The position numbers were made by a program, and so were the translations under genes. Source: Goniomonas avonlea (lineage: Eukaryota > Cryptophyceae > Goniomonadida > Goniomonadaceae). Taken from it: a stretch of 11,977 nt of DNA. The notes beneath the pieces are model-generated. The model saw nothing but the letters and a program-made list of their open reading frames with translations. It had not been told where the DNA came from and made no database searches. Position 1 is the first letter of the stretch, and every line of letters starts with the position of its first letter. The stretch lies in contig QUTJ01031470.1 of assembly GCA_003573635.1 (NCBI GenBank), positions 1 through 11,977 on the forward strand. Reading direction: 5' to 3'. Shown here piece by piece: positions 8,675-11,977 of this stretch.

Positions 8675-8911
8675 TCGGCACTCTTGGGTCCGGTCAGAAG
8701 AGTCAAAGACAATCGGGCCGACAACAAAGACAATCGGGATGACGACTCCCCTGGATTTGGTGTACAAAACAAGAGAGAAGATAAGTGTGTTCTGCCGAAA
8801 AAAAACCACTCGTTTTCTACGAGAATTTACTCTGGGATCATTAATAGGGGTGGTTTTTACCCAAAGCGGAAAAACTCGGAAAAACTCGGAAAAACTTGCG
8901 GCAAGTCCAAA
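8675..8911. promoter_or_regulatory. Divergent promoter region between the SGNH-like and myosin genes
   Basis: The two modelled start codons (8674 on minus, 8912 on plus) are only 237 bp apart and point away from each other. This space must hold both transcription starts and 5' UTRs unless there are unseen upstream exons. It is richer in A on the plus strand and has an A8 run near 8798-8805, but no clear TATA box. Three GGAAAAACT copies sit just before the myosin ATG. Confidence 0.55.
8868..8897 (+). repeat. GGAAAAACTC 10-mer repeated three times
   Basis: Three consecutive 10-base units, the last ending in T rather than C, end 14 bases before the myosin ATG. They may be a protein-binding site in the promoter or 5' UTR, or simple slippage. 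Placement right at the start codon makes a role in transcription or translation possible but unproven. Confidence 0.8.
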
Positions 8912-11900
8912 ATGCCGGCAACGCCTGGGGTGTCCGCGGGTCTACATGACCTCAGCGTCTATTTGAATGCAAGGCTCCAAGCTGGTAAGACGGACCTCAC
9001 TGCCTTGGAGTCATGTGGCGATCTGGAGGTGCTATGGCTTGTTTGGTGACATTTGTGCGGTTCTCATGCCGCTGGCAGGCGGACAAGCAAGCTGCGTTGG
9101 ACAACTTGAAGAATCGCTTCAATGGTATTCTCCGCAGGCGACGTGTTGCTTTCATAACACTGTGCAGCAAACCCAATGCAGATCTACACGTCACTGGGAA
9201 CGATTCTGGTGGCTGTCAATCCAGCGAAAAGGCACGCCCGCAGATTCTTGGTCTAGTCTTGACCGTGGTCGTTGCAGCCTGAAGCTGTATGCGCCCGAAG
9301 TTTACGACGCTTACAAGCGGTTAAATGAGCCCCAAGCTGCCAACTTGCCTCCTCATATTTTCAAGGTGATTCTTGTTCTCGCTGCTCCTTCCCTCACGTA
9401 ACTAGGTTGGCTTCGACGCATTTAATTCATTGCTGTCTCGAGATTCGAATTCCGAATCTGTTGTCATCACTGGAGAAAGTGGAGCGGGGAAAACTGAGAC
9501 AGCCAAGAAGCTGATCTCATTTGTCCTGGAGCTTGATTCGCAGCCGTGAGTGATTTTCTGAGTCACGTCGCTGTGCTTACTTCTTATGTTATTTCCAAAC
9601 GCAGAGATGTGCAGGACCTCCAAGACAAGATCCTGCGCAACAATCCAGTGCTGGAGTCTTTCGGCAACGCTCAGGTGCTTTCGCTCCTGCGTATTGAGAC
9701 CGAGCTAACCAATCCCCTGATTTGCGCAGACCGTCCGCAACCACAACTCGTCTCGTTTCGGGAAACTCCTGGAGTTGCAGTTTGATGCAGACGAGCGTCT
9801 TACGTGCGGCGCTAAAATTACTCACTTTCTGCTGGAAAAGTCGAGGGTGACACGTCACACCGAAGGTGATCCCAAGAACGGGTGGGAGCGTGGTGCGAGT
9901 GTGAGGGCTTGAGAGTGTGAACGGGTGAGTGAGTGCGCGAGTGCGTTCCACACCCTGCCCTTCTCACTACTCTCTTACATTCTCGTGCCACTGTGCGAAT
10001 TGGTTGACCTTGGCGAGCAGGCGACCGAAACTATCACGCATTCTACGCGATCACGTTGTTCGCGACGGAGGCCGACAGAGCCAAGTTTCTCCTGCGGCCT
10101 GCTCACGAATACAAGGTAGGATCCACAGACAACCGGCCACAGCCATTCTCCTGATTGCGCAGGGTCACGAGGGTGCGGCGGAGACTCAAAGAGATAACGA
10201 AGTATTGGGGGACAAGTCCAAAGCGTTGGCGTTTAGGAAGGAGTGGGGCAAGGCTCGTGCACACAACACGGTGTCATTGGGAGAGGTAGAGCAAAAGGGG
10301 TCCAAAAAGGTGGAGGACATTTTTCTGAACGAGCCAAGAGGGACGACGGAGAGGGAGCGGCAGGGAGGGAAATGGCCTGATCGGTGCTGGCCGTCTGATG
10401 GAATCTCGGTGGCCTAGGGAACCGTTTGGCCAGTTCTAACCCACGCCGTGCGCAGATCTTAATGCCCGGGGCGGCTCCCAGCGCGACAGGCGGCAAACCA
10501 CTGGAGGCGCTCAAGTCCTCTGTGAGGGTGCGTGACCCCGTGAGCGACTGCTGTGCCGAACGCCCCTCGATCCTGTGCCTTTGGCACCCATTTCACTATC
10601 TGAATGGCACACACACACGGCTGCAGGAATTCCACGAGGCTCTCGAGCCAGCCATGGTGCAGCTGGGAATGGGTGGGCAGCTCTGGGACTCCGCAGTCAA
10701 GCTCCTCTCTGCCGTGCTTTCACTCGGCAACGTTGAGATCGAGGGCCAGGTGCTTCTCCGCGCTTTTTCTCTGCCCTCTGTTCTTTTTCTTTTCTTTTCT
10801 GTTCTCCCCTCTGTTCTTGTTTTCTCTCCCCTCTGTCGTGCCCTGGTTGGCACCTTTTTCGTCTTCTTCCTCGTTTTGTTCAACCTCGAACACAATGGAT
10901 GAGTGACTTCCCCCTTGGTCAACCTGGAGAGTCTCTTGTTTCCCATGATATCTCCAGCTCGCGGTCTCTCTGGTTTGCTCTGCGTTGGCCGCAACGCTCT
11001 CTGGTTTTGCATCATCTCTCCGGTTGCAGCATCTCCGGCCCACTGACGTCCTGCAGGGAGAGGGCAACGCTCCAAAAATCACCACGGCGCAGCCTCTCAG
11101 TGACGCCGCAACTCTTCTCGGTGTTTCAGCCGAGGAGCTCGGCAAGTGGTTCTGCAACTGGTGAGTCTGCGCGACGTCAGAGTGGGTTCGTGATCCAGGA
11201 GCAGCAGATCTAACGATACGAGGAGCGAGAGAGAGTGGGGCTAGTCGGATGAGGCAGAGGGCAGGTGTGGAGGGGAGGAGCAGGGATGAGGCAGAGGGCA
11301 GGTGTGGAGGGGAGGAGCAGCGCGCTGGGAACGGAACCAGAGTGATCCAGAGGCCACTACCGCTGACTTCCTTCCCCCGGCAACGTTCCAGCCACTGGTT
11401 CGGCGCGCTGGTTGCGTTTTCCCTTCCATTTCCATCGCGAAAGCCCCCCATGACATCTGGCGCCCTTCTTCTCCACTGCCCTCCACCTCATCCCTTCTCC
11501 TCCCCTCCGCACCTGCCCTCCGCCTCATCCCTTCTCTCCTCCCCTCCACATCTGCCCTCCACCTCATCCCTGCCCTCACCCCCCTGCCCTCCGCCTCATC
11601 TCTTCTCCTCCCCTCCGCACCTGCCCTCCACCTCATCTCTTCTCCTCCCCTCCGCCTCATCTCTTCTCCTCCCCTCCGCACCTGCCCTCCACCTCATCTC
11701 TTCTCCTCCCTTCCACCTCATCTCTTCTCCTCCCCCGCACCTCATCAGCCACTCACCAGCCGCCGCAGGGATTGCATGGGCTCTGTCGTGGCCCGCTCCA
11801 CCACCGAGGCAGAGCAGTGCCGCGACTCTCTCTCCAAGGCCCTGTACGCCAAGCTCTTCGACTGGGTGGTTGCTAACATCAACGGCAACCTGGACGGGGG

Positions 11901-11977
11901 GCAGCAGGTCGACGCCTGCCTCAACATTCTCGACATCTTTGGGTTTGGTGCGTGCTGCCCGAGCCGACCACCCCCCC
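8912..11977 (+). CDS. Myosin heavy chain, motor-domain N-terminal half (partial, 12 exons)
   Basis: Actin-based ATPase motor. Exons: 8912-9028, 9079-9124, 9168-9231, 9278-9365, 9406-9545, 9605-9674, 9730-9865, 10021-10115, 10456-10527, 10627-10749, 11057-11160, 11769-11947; phases agree and give 411 codons before the gene leaves the window. Landmarks: [17 protein letters not shown] (the usual IYTYxGxxLxAVNPxK), [18 protein letters not shown]-loop [13 protein letters not shown] (about 128-140), [12 protein letters not shown], switch [10 protein letters not shown] (about 179-187), [36 protein letters not shown] and switch II ILDIFGF (to 411), where the next codon, expected Glu, is split by the last donor GTGCGT. 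The purine loop is NPAK rather than NPFK/NPYK. About 75 residues precede IYT, too few for the SH3-like N-terminal domain of classes II and V, so it is closer to class I in this respect; class not assigned. The part after HEYK ([13 protein letters not shown]) lacks the usual NQSG-type motif. The start is the last in-frame ATG before the conserved region; the frame is open back past 8612, but that would overlap the divergent gene. Confidence 0.93.
9232..9277 (+). other. Probable GC-AG intron in the myosin gene
   Basis: The join AAAAG | GCACGC ... GTTGCAG | C restores [12 protein letters not shown], matching the myosin consensus, with an intron of 46 nt and a branch-like CTTGACC 18 nt before its end. 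No GT in this interval gives a workable intron: GTCTAG at 9251 would leave only 27 nt. GCACGC equals the GTACGC donors of the Tup1 gene with T replaced by C. Confidence 0.75.
11248..11317 (+). repeat. Purine-rich 37-bp satellite, two copies, in myosin intron 11
   Basis: Two identical 33-base cores (11248-11280 and 11285-11317) sit 37 bp apart, within the 608-nt intron 11161-11768. Both begin GATGAGGCAGAGGGCAGG and end GGAGGGGAGGAG. They are reverse complements, with about two differences, of the pyrimidine-rich units at 11494-11746. Confidence 0.9.
11494..11746 (+). repeat. Pyrimidine-rich 37-bp satellite, about eight units, in myosin intron 11
   Basis: Units begin CTTCTCCTCCCCTCC and end CCTCATC. 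Full 37-bp units are seen at 11494-11530, 11602-11638 and 11663-11699; a 39-bp unit is at 11531-11569, and shortened ones are at 11570-11601, 11639-11662, 11700-11723 and 11724-11746. The array ends just before the acceptor CCGCCGCAG and so may double as a polypyrimidine tract. It is the inverted form of the two purine-rich copies earlier in the same intron. Confidence 0.9.

Noticed and set aside
8612-8911. In-frame upstream ATG at 8612 for the myosin
   Set aside because: It would add about 100 low-complexity polar residues unlike any myosin N-terminus and would run across the first exon and intron of the divergent gene.
9929-10417. Open frame continuing from myosin exon 8 through the 340-nt intron
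   Set aside because: It is in a different frame from the DRNYHAFY exon, has no myosin similarity, and the CTAAC branch and CGCAG acceptor at 10455 give a clean phase-0 join.
10720-11451. Minus-strand open frame of 243 codons
   Set aside because: It is antisense to myosin exons 10-11 and to a T/C-rich intron; the composition (Lys/Arg/Glu-rich) comes from the pyrimidine tract.
11241-11681. Minus-strand Arg/Glu/Gly-rich frame (RRRGGEEMR-like repeats)
   Set aside because: It is a translation of the 37-bp satellite inside the myosin intron.

Overview
The window is nuclear DNA of a eukaryote. Three protein genes are cut into many small exons by GT-AG introns, mostly 40-100 nt. Most introns carry a branch-point-like CTGAC, TTGAC, CTGAT or CTCAC element some 10-25 nt before the 3' splice site. 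About half of the donors have C at +4 (GTGCGT, GTACGC). Gene content (a Tup1-type corepressor, a myosin motor, and a GDSL/SGNH-like membrane protein of a type I associate with protists) suggests a unicellular eukaryote, perhaps a fungal relative or another free-living protist. The lineage cannot be fixed from sequence alone.

Layout. 1-417 is AT-rich and gene-free, with one undetermined base and a short perfect hairpin. 420-1219 is a decayed reverse transcriptase, probably from a Penelope-like or related retroelement: GVPMG, SPAMA and YVDD motifs survive in alternating frames. 1220-2233 has no recognisable gene and should hold the promoter and 5' UTR of the next gene. 2234-6179 (+) is a Tup1 homologue in 16 exons (502 codons as modelled), with a Tup N-terminal coiled coil, a Pro/Gly-rich linker and seven WD40 repeats. 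6180-7095 lies between two convergent genes and has an AATAAA site and a puzzling minus-strand open frame. 7096-8674 (-) is a four-exon gene (404 aa) for the membrane-anchored GDSL/SGNH-like protein. 8675-8911 is a 237-bp divergent promoter. 8912-11977 (+) is the 5' part of a myosin heavy-chain gene (12 exons, 411 codons, P-loop to switch II) that runs off the window.

The three genes share no evident pathway: nuclear repression, membrane or lumenal chemistry, and actin-based motility. The more interesting material is in gene structure. A 30-bp tandem triplication carries the 3' splice site of a Tup1 intron, so that two decoy acceptors lead straight to stop codons. One myosin intron contains the same 37-bp satellite in both orientations and could fold into a long hairpin. 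There is a probable GC-AG intron, a possible 33-nt cassette exon, and large CT/GA simple repeats confined to introns. No clearly new multi-gene system was found. All exon joins are manual models without transcript support.
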